Source: Flavobacteriales bacterium (lineage in GTDB: Bacteria > Bacteroidota > Bacteroidia > Flavobacteriales_D > Sanyastnellaceae). Taken from it: a DNA stretch of 11,046 bases. The notes under the pieces are model-generated. The model was not told the origin of the DNA. It ran no database searches and saw only the letters and a program-made list of their open reading frames with translations. Shown piece by piece: positions 1 through 8,143 of this stretch (position 1 is its first letter; every line of letters starts with the position of its first letter). The stretch is taken from positions 1 through 11,046 of the forward strand of contig WTJL01000170.1 in the NCBI GenBank assembly GCA_011524845.1, read 5' to 3'. Made by a program: the position numbers and the translations under genes.

Positions 1-1690
1 CCGAGGATTGACGCTCGTCGAGGTAACGGCGCGTGCCAGGAATGAGGTAGTACGCACGGTCGTCCCAACCGCCGCCTTTATACACACGGCTGCGGTTGCT
101 GATGAGGGTGGACCCCCCAAAGTTGTAGACGCGCTTGTCTTTCAGCTGATCTTCCTCTGCAGACTGTGCCGCGAAGTCGAACGAGCTGTTCCGATCGCCG
201 TCGAGGTAATCCACGTTGTCTGCGATGCGGTAGTTGGTGCGGTTGAGGTTCTCTTCGAGAGACTCGTTGCGCTTCTGCATCTCGCCGGGCAAGGCGTCGA
301 TGTTGTTGCTGAAGCCTTTGCGCAAGTCTGCGGCTGCAAGGGCGTCGCTGTCCACGATGAGGTCCATGGCGTCTTGCATCAACGTTTGCGCTTCTTCGAA
401 ACGCTGTTGCTTCAAGCGCTCTTCGGCCTCGTTCACCTTCGACGTGAGGTTGCCCATCAAGTCGACGTCTTCGGGGGTGAAGATTTGGACGGAGTTGCCT
501 TCCTTCTCGTAGGTGGCCAAAAACTCCTTCACGCCAGGGATGTTGTACACCACGTAGTCGTACTTGTCGACGGGGTTGCCCTCCGCGTCCAAACGCTTGG
601 TCTTGTACACGTTTCCACGGAACGGACGGAACTCGTTGTTGTCCTGGATGGACAGGGGACGGTAGACGTCCATGACCCATTCGTTCACGTTGCCCGCCAT
701 GTTGTACAGACCGTAATCGTTGGGGGCGTAGGTGTAGACGTTGACAGTGATGTCGCCAAAGTCGTCCAAAGCACCGGCCACACCCATGTAGTCACCGCGT
801 CCCTTTACGAAGTTCGCGTTGATCTGGCCGTACCCAGCCGTGCGGCTGTCTCCGTTGCGAACGAAGTGACCGTTCCAGGGGTAGGTCTTGCGTTCCGCCA
901 CCAATTCTCCAAGGCTGTTTCCGATCAGCCCAAGGGCCGCGTATTCCCACTCGGCCTCGGTGGGGAGACGGTAGTTGGGCAGCAACACGCCGTCTTCAAT
1001 CCGAACGTCGCGGAACTCCGCGTTCAAGCCGTAGCTGGGCAATCCTTCGCGGAGGCGTTCTCCCTGGTATTGTCCGGAGAGGTACGTCTCGGTGGTGAAG
1101 TGTTCTTCGTCGATTTGGGCATCGGGATTGTGCACGAGAAGGCCCTCACGGATGAGGATGCCTTCGTTGACACGGTCCGAGCGCCACTTGCAGAAATCAC
1201 TCGCTTGCAACCAGCTCACACCCACCACAGGGTAATCGCGGTACGCCGGGTGGCGCAAGTAATAGTTGACCATGGGCTCGTTGTAGGCGAGCTTGTTTCG
1301 CCAAGAAGCCGTGTCAGGAAGCGCACGCTCAACAATCTCGGGGTACGATGACCCGTAGATGCGTTGCAACCACGAGAGGTATTCCGTGTAGAAGTGGTTG
1401 GTCACCTCCGTTTCGTCCATGTAGAAAGACGAGACGGTGGTGCGGCGCGGGATGTTGTCCCACGCGTAGTTCAAATCGTCGTCCACTTGACCCATGGTGA
1501 ACGTACCACCTTCCACGAAGATCAGACCGGGGCCCGTCTCTTGTTCAAAGTATGGCGTGCGTTCAAAGCCGCCATTGTCTTGGAAGTTGTACGCCCAACC
1601 AGTGGCGCCGGAGCGCTCGTAGTAGCATCCGTTCAAGGTCATGAGACCAACGGCGACGGCGAGCAAGCCAAAGATGTGCTTTTGCGTCAT
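1..1690 (-). CDS. gldJ: GldJ, gliding/T9SS outer-membrane lipoprotein (3' end cut by window)
   Basis: This frame reads open from an ATG at 1690 to the left edge, giving 563 visible residues with no stop, so the C-terminus lies outside. The N-terminus is a lipoprotein signal: hydrophobic residues 6-19, then the lipobox LNGC with Cys22. A formylglycine-generating-enzyme-like (FGE-sulfatase/SUMF1) fold follows, with FVEGGTFTMG near 58-67, RLPTEAEWEYAA in the middle and MAGNVNEW at 331-338. A roughly 190-residue insertion (about 345-534), partly coiled-coil-like, separates this from the closing YKGGGWDD motif at 537-544. The length and split fold fit GldJ rather than the shorter GldK. In Flavobacterium johnsoniae GldJ is needed for gliding and T9SS function and stabilises GldK; it is not an active FGE. 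Linkage to porU is, as I recall, conserved. It lies 50 bp downstream of the porP/sprF-like gene and is probably cotranscribed. Only the last few tens of residues should be missing. Confidence 0.93.
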   Translation of the reverse strand, partial: MTQKHIFGLLAVAVGLMTLNGCYYERSGATGWAYNFQDNGGFERTPYFEQETGPGLIFVEGGTFTMGQVDDDLNYAWDNIPRRTTVSSFYMDETEVTNHFYTEYLSWLQRIYGSSYPEIVERALPDTASWRNKLAYNEPMVNYYLRHPAYRDYPVVGVSWLQASDFCKWRSDRVNEGILIREGLLVHNPDAQIDEEHFTTETYLSGQYQGERLREGLPSYGLNAEFRDVRIEDGVLLPNYRLPTEAEWEYAALGLIGNSLGELVAERKTYPWNGHFVRNGDSRTAGYGQINANFVKGRGDYMGVAGALDDFGDITVNVYTYAPNDYGLYNMAGNVNEWVMDVYRPLSIQDNNEFRPFRGNVYKTKRLDAEGNPVDKYDYVVYNIPGVKEFLATYEKEGNSVQIFTPEDVDLMGNLTSKVNEAEERLKQQRFEEAQTLMQDAMDLIVDSDALAAADLRKGFSNNIDALPGEMQKRNESLEENLNRTNYRIADNVDYLDGDRNSSFDFAAQSAEEDQLKDKRVYNFGGSTLISNRSRVYKGGGWDDRAYYLIPGTRRYLDERQSS

Positions 1691-1709
1691 GTTGTGCGGG
1701 TTCAATTTT

Positions 1710-1735
1710 CAGGTTTCGAGTAGAGTGCAGGTTTC
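1710..1735. repeat. 8-bp direct repeat in the porP/sprF-gldJ gap
   Basis: CAGGTTTC occurs at 1710-1717 and again at 1728-1735, 18 bp apart, inside the 50-bp gap between the PorP/SprF-family stop and the gldJ start. On the coding (minus) strand it reads GAAACCTG. It could be chance or a small regulator or RNA-binding site. I see no TAnnTTTG promoter element for gldJ in this gap. Confidence 0.25.
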
Positions 1736-1740
1736 AGTCC

Positions 1741-2736
1741 TCAGAAGGTCGGGCAGGAGACTGTTCTGAATTTGGAGCGTTGGGGCGAAGCGAACTTCAT
1801 GCTCAGGCTCAATTCATGGGCGCCACCCGTTGCAGGGGTGAGGTCTGAAATCGTGATGTCGTAGCTGTATCCAAAGCGCATCAGGGCGGTTTCAACTCCC
1901 AGAAGCACAATCAATGCATCGCGTGTGTCCTCCGAGAAGAATCCACGGTGCCACACACCGGCCACGAGCGGCCCTTTGCTGACGTAAACGCCAAGGTTCA
2001 GTTGTTGGAATTCACCTTGGCGGCGGTAGAGCACATTGGGAGAGATCCAAGCTTCCACGCCTTTCACGCTGCGTTGCAAGGGCAACTTGGCTCCAGCGTG
2101 TCCAGTGATTTTCATGGGCAACCGGCTCGTGCCGACCACCAAGCTCTCGTTGGGCTCGTTCAAGTGGTGACCTGCCACGCCGGCGTAGAACTTCTCCGTG
2201 AACGCGAGAAGGCCCGCGCCAAAGTCCACTTTCTTAACCGTTTCTCCGCGAGGCGTGTCTTGAGTTTCGTAAATGAAACCACGACGCGGATCGATCATGT
2301 CCCCAAATGTCAAGTTGCTCCAGTCCAACGCCTTTTGGAAGTAGCTCGCCTCCAGGGCCATGCGAAGCGACAACTTGCGTGTGATGGCTTGCTGGTAGGA
2401 GTACATCCCCGTGATGCGGGTGGTGGTCAAGGTGTTTTGTCCAGCTTGGTCGTTCATGACCACCAGGCCCAAACCACCAGAGATGGAATTGAAGTGCTGG
2501 TCGTACCCGACCGCTTGGGTGACAAACGCACCGCTCATGGCAGGCCATTGGTTGCGGTGGGACATCACCACGCGCGGGCCGCGAGCGGTCCCTGCAAACG
2601 CGGGATTCAGCAACAGAGGGTTGCTGTAGAATTGCGAGAATTCTGGGTCTTGCGCGTGCGCTTCCTGGGGTGCTACACCGACAACAAACGCACTGGCAAG
2701 CGCGATGAGCAAAAGGCAGGAGGAGAATTTCGTCAT
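1741..2736 (-). CDS. PorP/SprF family type IX secretion outer-membrane protein
   Basis: This is a 331-residue protein with a signal peptide: a hydrophobic stretch at 7-22 and a predicted cut after AHA (residue 28). Directly after it comes the family hallmark QDPEFSQFYSNPLLLNPAFAG, followed by SHRNQWP and alternating hydrophobic/polar strands to the end, typical of the Bacteroidota PorP/SprF beta-barrel family. P. gingivalis PorP is required for T9SS secretion, and SprF helps secrete and attach the SprB adhesin. There are many paralogues, so the exact role here is uncertain. I chose the ATG at 2736 because it directly precedes the signal peptide. The frame stays open upstream to 2973, but those 79 residues look nothing like a leader and run antisense to the porU start. 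It is not next to a large SprB-like adhesin gene, so a core or motor-linked role beside gldJ is possible. Confidence 0.9.
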   Translation of the reverse strand: MTKFSSCLLLIALASAFVVGVAPQEAHAQDPEFSQFYSNPLLLNPAFAGTARGPRVVMSHRNQWPAMSGAFVTQAVGYDQHFNSISGGLGLVVMNDQAGQNTLTTTRITGMYSYQQAITRKLSLRMALEASYFQKALDWSNLTFGDMIDPRRGFIYETQDTPRGETVKKVDFGAGLLAFTEKFYAGVAGHHLNEPNESLVVGTSRLPMKITGHAGAKLPLQRSVKGVEAWISPNVLYRRQGEFQQLNLGVYVSKGPLVAGVWHRGFFSEDTRDALIVLLGVETALMRFGYSYDITISDLTPATGGAHELSLSMKFASPQRSKFRTVSCPTF

Positions 2737-2923
2737 GGTCGAACGGAGTGTTGAACCCACAATAGTACGGAATTTTGCCGAGGTAGCGGCAGACGGACCG
2801 GTCAATGCCCTGCCTTCAGACCCCACGGCATGGCGACCGCCAAGCGAGACACAATATGCCTCACCTTTGTGCGTATGGGTGCTGATGGAAGGTCGCATCA
2901 CTGGTTCAAACTTCATTGCGAAA
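2737..2923. promoter_or_regulatory. Divergent control region between porP/sprF-like gene and porU
   Basis: This 187-bp gap separates two genes transcribed away from each other, so promoters for both should lie here. On the minus strand TACTATTG (plus positions 2760-2767) matches the Bacteroidota -7 element TAnnTTTG at all but one base and would give a leader of about 20 nt for the PorP/SprF-family gene. On the plus strand CACCTTTG (2862-2869) matches at all but the first base and would give a leader of about 50 nt for porU. Neither has an obvious -33 TTG partner at the right distance. Both are tentative. Confidence 0.3.
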
Positions 2924-5900
2924 ATGCACGATTCACTGCTTGAACTCCCCGCACGTGGCGGGAGGTTGTTCACATCTCAACGTGGGCGGAGGTGGCTTTG
3001 GTATGCCGGCACAGCCTGGACCATGTGTGCAGGTGCGGTGTGGGGACCAACGTCGCTCTTGGCGCAATCGACTTCAGAGGTGGCCCAAGATGGAGTGGTC
3101 TGCGAGGTCGAGTTGACGTGGGACAGCGCAGACATCGTTCGCGTTTTGGAAGGCACGACAGGCGCGACAGACGTGGCGTGGCAGGTCCCGTTGGAGTCGC
3201 CGTGGTGGGGGGTTCAAGACTTGGACACGAAGTCGATGTGGGTTCCCCTTGAGCCCCACGAAATGGAGGCACTTGCCTCCCAATGGCGCCGTGCTTCCTT
3301 CACGCCGTGGACGTGGTCTGTCCAGTCATCAGGACAGGCAGGGGTGTTGCGTGGCGAAGGAAGTGTGGTTCGGTTTCAGGACGGACAATGGGAGCGGCTG
3401 TCTTCCATCGAAGCCGTCCTCGGAGCCTCGCCTGAGTTCCAGTCTCGGGTGACTCGAAATTGGCCCGCGGAAAGTGTTCGGGCTCAAGGTTCTTGGCTCG
3501 CGTTTGCCACCACGGAGGAAGGCGTGCATTGCCTGGGTTACGATGAGCTTCTCGAAGCGGGCATTCAACCTGAAGAGATCGTCCCCCAAAACGTGCGACT
3601 CTTTGGAAAGGGAGGCGCGTCTTTGCCCTTGGACAACGACACCGAGCGGCCCCTGGATGTGCCCCAACAGAACGTGGTGCTCCGAGGCCTCGACGACGGG
3701 TCGTTTGACCCCGGGGACGAGCTGTGTTGGTATGCGCCTTCGCACGAAACGTGGGATTGGGACCAAGACGACGGCTGGACGCACCAATCGCCTTTTTGGG
3801 GGGACACTGCGAAGTGGTTCTTGCGCACGGATGCACCTCAGGACTTGACGCTGGCCACGGTTCAGACCCTGCCGCCCCTGTTGGGAGACGTCGATGAGGT
3901 GCGGACACAGCACGTGGCGTTTGGGGTGGAAGAAGACCACGAGGTGAACTTGATTCGGTCTGGTCGCAATTGGTTTGGCGACCGACTCTCAGCTTTGGGC
4001 GCCAACACCGCCACCTGGAACATTCCGCTGGCGAACTCCGTGTCCGGTGGGGAAGCGGTGGTGCGCTTTGCAGCCGCCATGCGCAGCAGCGGCACGGGAA
4101 CGGCTTCTCAATTGGCGTACACGTTCGAAGGCGAAACGGTGGTGCTGACAGACAACTTGCTGTCTCCGTCCTCCTTGACGTTTGCCCGGTACGTGGGCGG
4201 ACAAATCTCTGCGCCGCTGTCCCAATCGGGCATTCAAGTGTTGGCCAGTTTCACGCCTGGCACGGAAGACAGCAACGCGTGGATGGACTACCTGACGTAC
4301 CAAGCGCCCCAGAATTTGGTGTACACCTCAGGCCAAATGCCCATCCATGGCCTCCCCGTGAACAGTGAGGGAGATCCGGTGGCGAGCGCCGAGTATGTGC
4401 TCGGTGGAAACGCTCCGGACGAGGTCTGGGACGTCACCGACCCGCTCGACGTCGCGCGGGTGCAGACGACGTTGATGGACGGCAGCACCACATGGAGGGG
4501 TGCCCTCGAGGCCGTGCCTTCTCGCTACACCGCCTTCAAGTGGAATGCGGTCAAGCGTCCTGTGGTCCTAGGCCCGGTGCCCAACAGCAACGTCCATGGC
4601 GTGGGCGAGGTGGACTACGTCATCGTGACCGTGCCGAGCTTGTTGCCAGCGGCCGACTCGTTGGCCAGCCTCCATGCGTCTCAAGGACTGCGCGTGGCTG
4701 TGGTTCCCCAACAGGATGTCTTTGACGCGTTCAGCTCAGGGGTGGCCGATCCCACCGCCATCAAAATGCTGATGATGATGCTGACGGATCGGGCCACGCA
4801 AAGCCAAGGCAGCATCTCCGCGCCTCGCTACCTCTTGCTGATGGGAGATGCATCCTATGAAAACCGGAACGTGCAAGGCAATGGAAACACGGTGGTCGGT
4901 CACTACTCGTTGGAGTCGCTTCAAACCACCACGAGCTACATCTCGGACGACTATTTCGCATTGATTGCTGAAGGTCAAGGGGAGCGGCCTGAGGATTTGC
5001 TGCAACTCGGAGTGGGCCGCATCCCTGCGGTGGATTTGGACGCGGCGATGGCCGTGGTCGGCAAAGTGGCGACCTACATGGGGGTGGACGAGGAAGTGGT
5101 GGACGCCGCCTCTTGTTTGGACCCCAACGGCAGCAGCACATACGGCCCTTGGCGCAACCGGGTGTTGTTTGTGTCCGACGACCAAGACGGCAACAACCAA
5201 GACGGTCACCGCTACATGGAGAACAGCGAGGAACACAGCAACACCTTGCGGTCCAACCACAACGAGTACGACGTGGTGAAAGTCTACCCCGACGCCTACG
5301 TGCAGACCAACACCCCGGGTGGAGAGCGTTACGAGGACGCCACTGCGGAAATTGCCCGTCGCGTAGACGAGGGCGCGCTCATCGTGAACTACATCGGTCA
5401 CGGAGGAGAACGCGGTTGGGCCCACGAGCGAATTTTGAATCTGGAGACCATTCAGGCCTGGACCAACTTGCGCCGCCTGCCTGTGTTCATGACCGCCACC
5501 TGCGAGTTGTTCCGCTTCGACGATCCAGAAACGTATTCCGCCGGCGAGGCCATTTTGTTCAATCCGCAAGGCGGAGGGGTGGCGTTGCTCACCACCACAC
5601 GGACCGTTTACAGCTCTGGCAACCAACAGGTGAACCGCGCCTTTTTTGAAACGGCTTTGGACGACGCTCAGGGCAGATGCCTCGGGGACATTTACCGCGA
5701 CACCAAGAATTCAGACCAAATCACGTCCCACACCAACAGCCGAAACTTCAGCTTGATGGGCGACCCTGCGCTTGAACTCGCTTACCCTTCCGAGCACGTG
5801 TACCTCACTCAAGTTCCGGACACGATGCGGTCGTTGGACGAAGTGCTGGTGCGCGGGTACGTCGGGAACGCACAAGGCGACACCTTGACGGATTTTGACG

Positions 5901-6853
5901 GCGTGGTCGTGCCCACGGTGTTCGACAAGCGCGCCTCCGTCACGACGTTGGACAACGACTTCAGCGAGGGGCCGTTCACCTACGAAGTGTTTCAGAACAT
6001 CCTCCACAAAGGCTTGGCGTCGGTGGTGGATGGCGTGTTCGAGTTCAGGTTCATCGTGCCGCGCGACCTCAACTACGATTTTGGACCAGGTCGCATCAGC
6101 TGCTACGCCTTGTCAGAGACCACAGACGCCCATGGATACACCGAGTCGTTCATCATCGGGGGCACCTCGGACAACCCCACGCTGGACGATGCGGGGCCTG
6201 AGGTCCAGCTGTACATGAACGACAGTCTGTTTTTGCCGGGAGACGTCGTGCACGAGGATCCGTGGTTGTTTGCCAGGATTTTTGACGACAGTGGCATCAA
6301 CACCTCGGGCAATGGAATTGGCCACGACGCCAAGGCCATTTTGGACGGCGACGCAAGCCGGCCCTTCGTTCTCAACGAATACTTCGTGTCGGATCTTGAC
6401 ACCTACCAACGCGGCAGCATCCGTTTCCCGTTCCAAGGACTCAGCGAGGGAGAACACCATTTGGAGTTGAAGGTGTGGGATGTGGCCAACAACAGCGCCA
6501 CAGCAGAAACCCACTTCGTCGTGGCGTCGTCTTTGGACGTGGCGCTGGAGCAGGTGTTGGCGTACCCCAACCCAGCCCTGGATCACGTGACCTTCCGAAT
6601 GACGGGCAACCAAGCGTGCAAGCCCGCCACCGTGACGTTGGACGTGTTCAATGTCCAAGGCAGCCGGGTTCACGAACAAACGTTTGAAGGCGAGGTGTTG
6701 GGCTTCAGGGACGACGTCATGTCGTGGGACTTGAAACCTTCCTCCGGGGGTTCCGTACCCCCAGGCGTGTATGTCTTTCGCGTGACGTGGGAGAACGAAT
6801 TTGGCCAGTCTGCACAATACGCGGACAAATTGGTCGTTCTTCGACCCCAATGA
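2924..6853 (+). CDS. porU: PorU, type IX secretion system sortase (gingipain-like C25 peptidase)
   Basis: The predicted protein is 1309 residues. The ATG at 2924 gives a basic leader (RGRRW, 20-24), a hydrophobic core and a likely signal peptidase cut after LLA (residue 47). Residues about 50-560 form a beta-rich N-terminal region. The C25 (gingipain-like) domain spans about 563-955, with the catalytic His in YIGHGGE (His826) and the catalytic Cys in TATCEL (Cys860), and closes with NFSLMGDPALEL. Ig-like strands follow. The C-terminal domain (about 1205-1309) begins with the AYPNPA motif of T9SS sorting domains and contains PPGVYVFRV. PorU sits on the cell surface with PorV, cuts sorting domains from exported cargo and transfers cargo to anionic lipopolysaccharide or an equivalent anchor. 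It differs from an ordinary secreted gingipain by its size and its place directly before porV and beside gldJ. The frame stays open upstream to 2705, but that extension would bury the signal peptide. Confidence 0.95.
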   Translation: MHDSLLELPARGGRLFTSQRGRRWLWYAGTAWTMCAGAVWGPTSLLAQSTSEVAQDGVVCEVELTWDSADIVRVLEGTTGATDVAWQVPLESPWWGVQDLDTKSMWVPLEPHEMEALASQWRRASFTPWTWSVQSSGQAGVLRGEGSVVRFQDGQWERLSSIEAVLGASPEFQSRVTRNWPAESVRAQGSWLAFATTEEGVHCLGYDELLEAGIQPEEIVPQNVRLFGKGGASLPLDNDTERPLDVPQQNVVLRGLDDGSFDPGDELCWYAPSHETWDWDQDDGWTHQSPFWGDTAKWFLRTDAPQDLTLATVQTLPPLLGDVDEVRTQHVAFGVEEDHEVNLIRSGRNWFGDRLSALGANTATWNIPLANSVSGGEAVVRFAAAMRSSGTGTASQLAYTFEGETVVLTDNLLSPSSLTFARYVGGQISAPLSQSGIQVLASFTPGTEDSNAWMDYLTYQAPQNLVYTSGQMPIHGLPVNSEGDPVASAEYVLGGNAPDEVWDVTDPLDVARVQTTLMDGSTTWRGALEAVPSRYTAFKWNAVKRPVVLGPVPNSNVHGVGEVDYVIVTVPSLLPAADSLASLHASQGLRVAVVPQQDVFDAFSSGVADPTAIKMLMMMLTDRATQSQGSISAPRYLLLMGDASYENRNVQGNGNTVVGHYSLESLQTTTSYISDDYFALIAEGQGERPEDLLQLGVGRIPAVDLDAAMAVVGKVATYMGVDEEVVDAASCLDPNGSSTYGPWRNRVLFVSDDQDGNNQDGHRYMENSEEHSNTLRSNHNEYDVVKVYPDAYVQTNTPGGERYEDATAEIARRVDEGALIVNYIGHGGERGWAHERILNLETIQAWTNLRRLPVFMTATCELFRFDDPETYSAGEAILFNPQGGGVALLTTTRTVYSSGNQQVNRAFFETALDDAQGRCLGDIYRDTKNSDQITSHTNSRNFSLMGDPALELAYPSEHVYLTQVPDTMRSLDEVLVRGYVGNAQGDTLTDFDGVVVPTVFDKRASVTTLDNDFSEGPFTYEVFQNILHKGLASVVDGVFEFRFIVPRDLNYDFGPGRISCYALSETTDAHGYTESFIIGGTSDNPTLDDAGPEVQLYMNDSLFLPGDVVHEDPWLFARIFDDSGINTSGNGIGHDAKAILDGDASRPFVLNEYFVSDLDTYQRGSIRFPFQGLSEGEHHLELKVWDVANNSATAETHFVVASSLDVALEQVLAYPNPALDHVTFRMTGNQACKPATVTLDVFNVQGSRVHEQTFEGEVLGFRDDVMSWDLKPSSGGSVPPGVYVFRVTWENEFGQSAQYADKLVVLRPQ

Positions 6854-6870
6854 CGCCATGCGCAGATGAT

Positions 6871-6878
6871 TAACTTTG
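6871..6878 (+). promoter_or_regulatory. Candidate -7 promoter element before porV
   Basis: TAACTTTG matches the Bacteroidota -7 consensus TAnnTTTG exactly. It sits in the 36-bp gap between the porU stop and the chosen porV start. Transcription would begin only a few bases before the porV ATG at 6890, so the mRNA would be almost leaderless. I do not see a convincing -33 TTG upstream. It could also be a chance match. Confidence 0.3.
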
Positions 6879-6889
6879 GCATCTCTACG

Positions 6890-8143
6890 ATGAAGCAACT
6901 CCTCACCACCGCCGCAATTGGACTCGCGGTTTTGACCGTTTGTGCCCCTTCCAACGCATGGGGCCAAATCGTTGAAGAAGACCCTACCCAGCTGCTCCAA
7001 TTGAACACCATCACCACGGCTGTGCCGTTTTTGATGATTGCGCCTGACTCTCGTTCTGGGGCCATGGGCGATGTGGGTGTGGCGTTGTCTCCTGATGCAA
7101 ACAGCATGCATTGGAACCCTGCGAAGATGGCCTTTTCTACCAACGAAGTGGAAATGAGCTTGAGCTACGCGCCGTGGTTGCGTGCGTTGGTCGACGACAT
7201 GAACTTGGCTTACGTCAGCTCGGTCCGTCGCCTCAACAAGCGTCAGGCGTATGGGGTGGCCCTTCGCTACTTCAGCCTTGGCAACATCACCTTCACGGAC
7301 GAGGTCGGGACAACCATTCGCGATTTTCAGCCGGCCGAATTGAGCTTGGACGGCGGGTTTTCTCAGAAATTCTCGGACCGTTTCAGCGGTGGATTTTCCG
7401 CTCGTTTCATTCACAGCAACCTGACTGGTGGCACAGCCGTCCAAGGTGCAGAAAGCCGTCCAGGCATTTCTGTAGCTGCGGATTTGAGCATGTACTACGT
7501 GAACGACCAAGCGGATTGGGGAAACAAAGACGGGACGTTCAGCTGGGGTTTGAACATGAGCAACCTCGGTGCCAAGATGTCTTACACTGAAACCGCCAAC
7601 CGCGATTTCATCCCGAGCAACCTCCGCATTGGTGCGGCGTATGAAACAGAACTGGACGATTACAACAGCCTGACGGTGGCATTGGACGCCAACAAGCTGT
7701 TGGTGCCCACCCAGCCCGTGTATGCTTTGGACGATCCGTCCAACATCATCAGCGGCATGGACCCCAACGTGGGGGTGGCGACAGGCATTGTGCAGAGCTT
7801 TTACGATGCGCCTGGCATTGTGACCTTCGACAGCGAGGGAGAAGCGTCTGTGCTCGAGGGAAGCCGCTTGAAAGAAGAGTTGCGGGAAGTCAACCTCGGC
7901 GCAGGCCTCGAGTACAACTTCGCAGACGTTTTCGCGTTCCGCACGGGGTACTTCTTCGAGCACTTCAGCAAAGGGAACCGCCAGTTCATCACCCTCGGTG
8001 CCGGAGTGAAGTACACGGTGTTCACTGTGGACTTGAGCTACCTCATCAGCACCACGCAGCAGAACCCGCTTGCGAACACCTTGCGCTTCTCCCTGCGTTT
8101 GCAATTCTCCGACCTCGCGGAATACATCCAAGGCGAAGAATGA
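6890..8143 (+). CDS. porV: PorV (LptO), type IX secretion outer-membrane beta-barrel protein
   Basis: This 417-residue protein has a signal peptide (MKQLLTTAAIGLAVL) with a likely cut around residue 25. The mature start, with TAVPFLMIAPDSRSGAMGDVGVAL and then NSMHWNPAKMAF, is the signature of the PorV/PorQ family, and the rest alternates as an outer-membrane barrel related to FadL. PorV collects cargo leaving the SprA translocon, binds its C-terminal sorting domain and delivers it to PorU. The order porU-porV is the usual one. I chose the ATG at 6890 over one at 6866 because it directly precedes the signal peptide; the earlier ATG adds only eight residues. The stop overlaps the ispF start by 4 bp. 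PorV rather than PorQ is supported by the adjacent porU and by the length near 400 residues. Confidence 0.95.
   Translation: MKQLLTTAAIGLAVLTVCAPSNAWGQIVEEDPTQLLQLNTITTAVPFLMIAPDSRSGAMGDVGVALSPDANSMHWNPAKMAFSTNEVEMSLSYAPWLRALVDDMNLAYVSSVRRLNKRQAYGVALRYFSLGNITFTDEVGTTIRDFQPAELSLDGGFSQKFSDRFSGGFSARFIHSNLTGGTAVQGAESRPGISVAADLSMYYVNDQADWGNKDGTFSWGLNMSNLGAKMSYTETANRDFIPSNLRIGAAYETELDDYNSLTVALDANKLLVPTQPVYALDDPSNIISGMDPNVGVATGIVQSFYDAPGIVTFDSEGEASVLEGSRLKEELREVNLGAGLEYNFADVFAFRTGYFFEHFSKGNRQFITLGAGVKYTVFTVDLSYLISTTQQNPLANTLRFSLRLQFSDLAEYIQGEE

Noticed and set aside
8..1351. A 447-codon open frame on the plus strand opposite gldJ
   Set aside because: The minus strand encodes a clear GldJ with lipobox and FGE-like motifs. 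The plus-strand product is Val/His-rich without recognisable features, so it is an antisense shadow.
1948..2754. A 268-codon plus-strand frame opposite the PorP/SprF-family gene
   Set aside because: It overlaps a family-defining coding sequence on the other strand and shows no signal, motif or domain.
3300..3940. Two overlapping minus-strand frames of about 200 codons inside porU
   Set aside because: Two different long frames on the same strand over the same bases show the openness comes from composition; neither has motifs, and porU continues unbroken.
4766..4788. Run of ATG codons (Met-Leu-Met-Met-Met-Leu) in porU, possible slippage repeat
   Set aside because: Only a short interrupted trinucleotide run inside an uninterrupted frame; too short for phase variation, and a trinucleotide change would not shift the frame.
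4736..5626. A 296-codon minus-strand frame inside porU
   Set aside because: It lies over the catalytic domain of porU, whose His and Cys motifs confirm the plus strand. The product is Val/His-rich with no domain.
6113..8131. A 672-codon open frame on the minus strand, antisense to the end of porU and all of porV
   Set aside because: It is the mirror of two well-recognised genes. The translation is rich in His, Val, Arg and Gln with no domain or motif, and GC-rich codon use keeps the antisense frame open.
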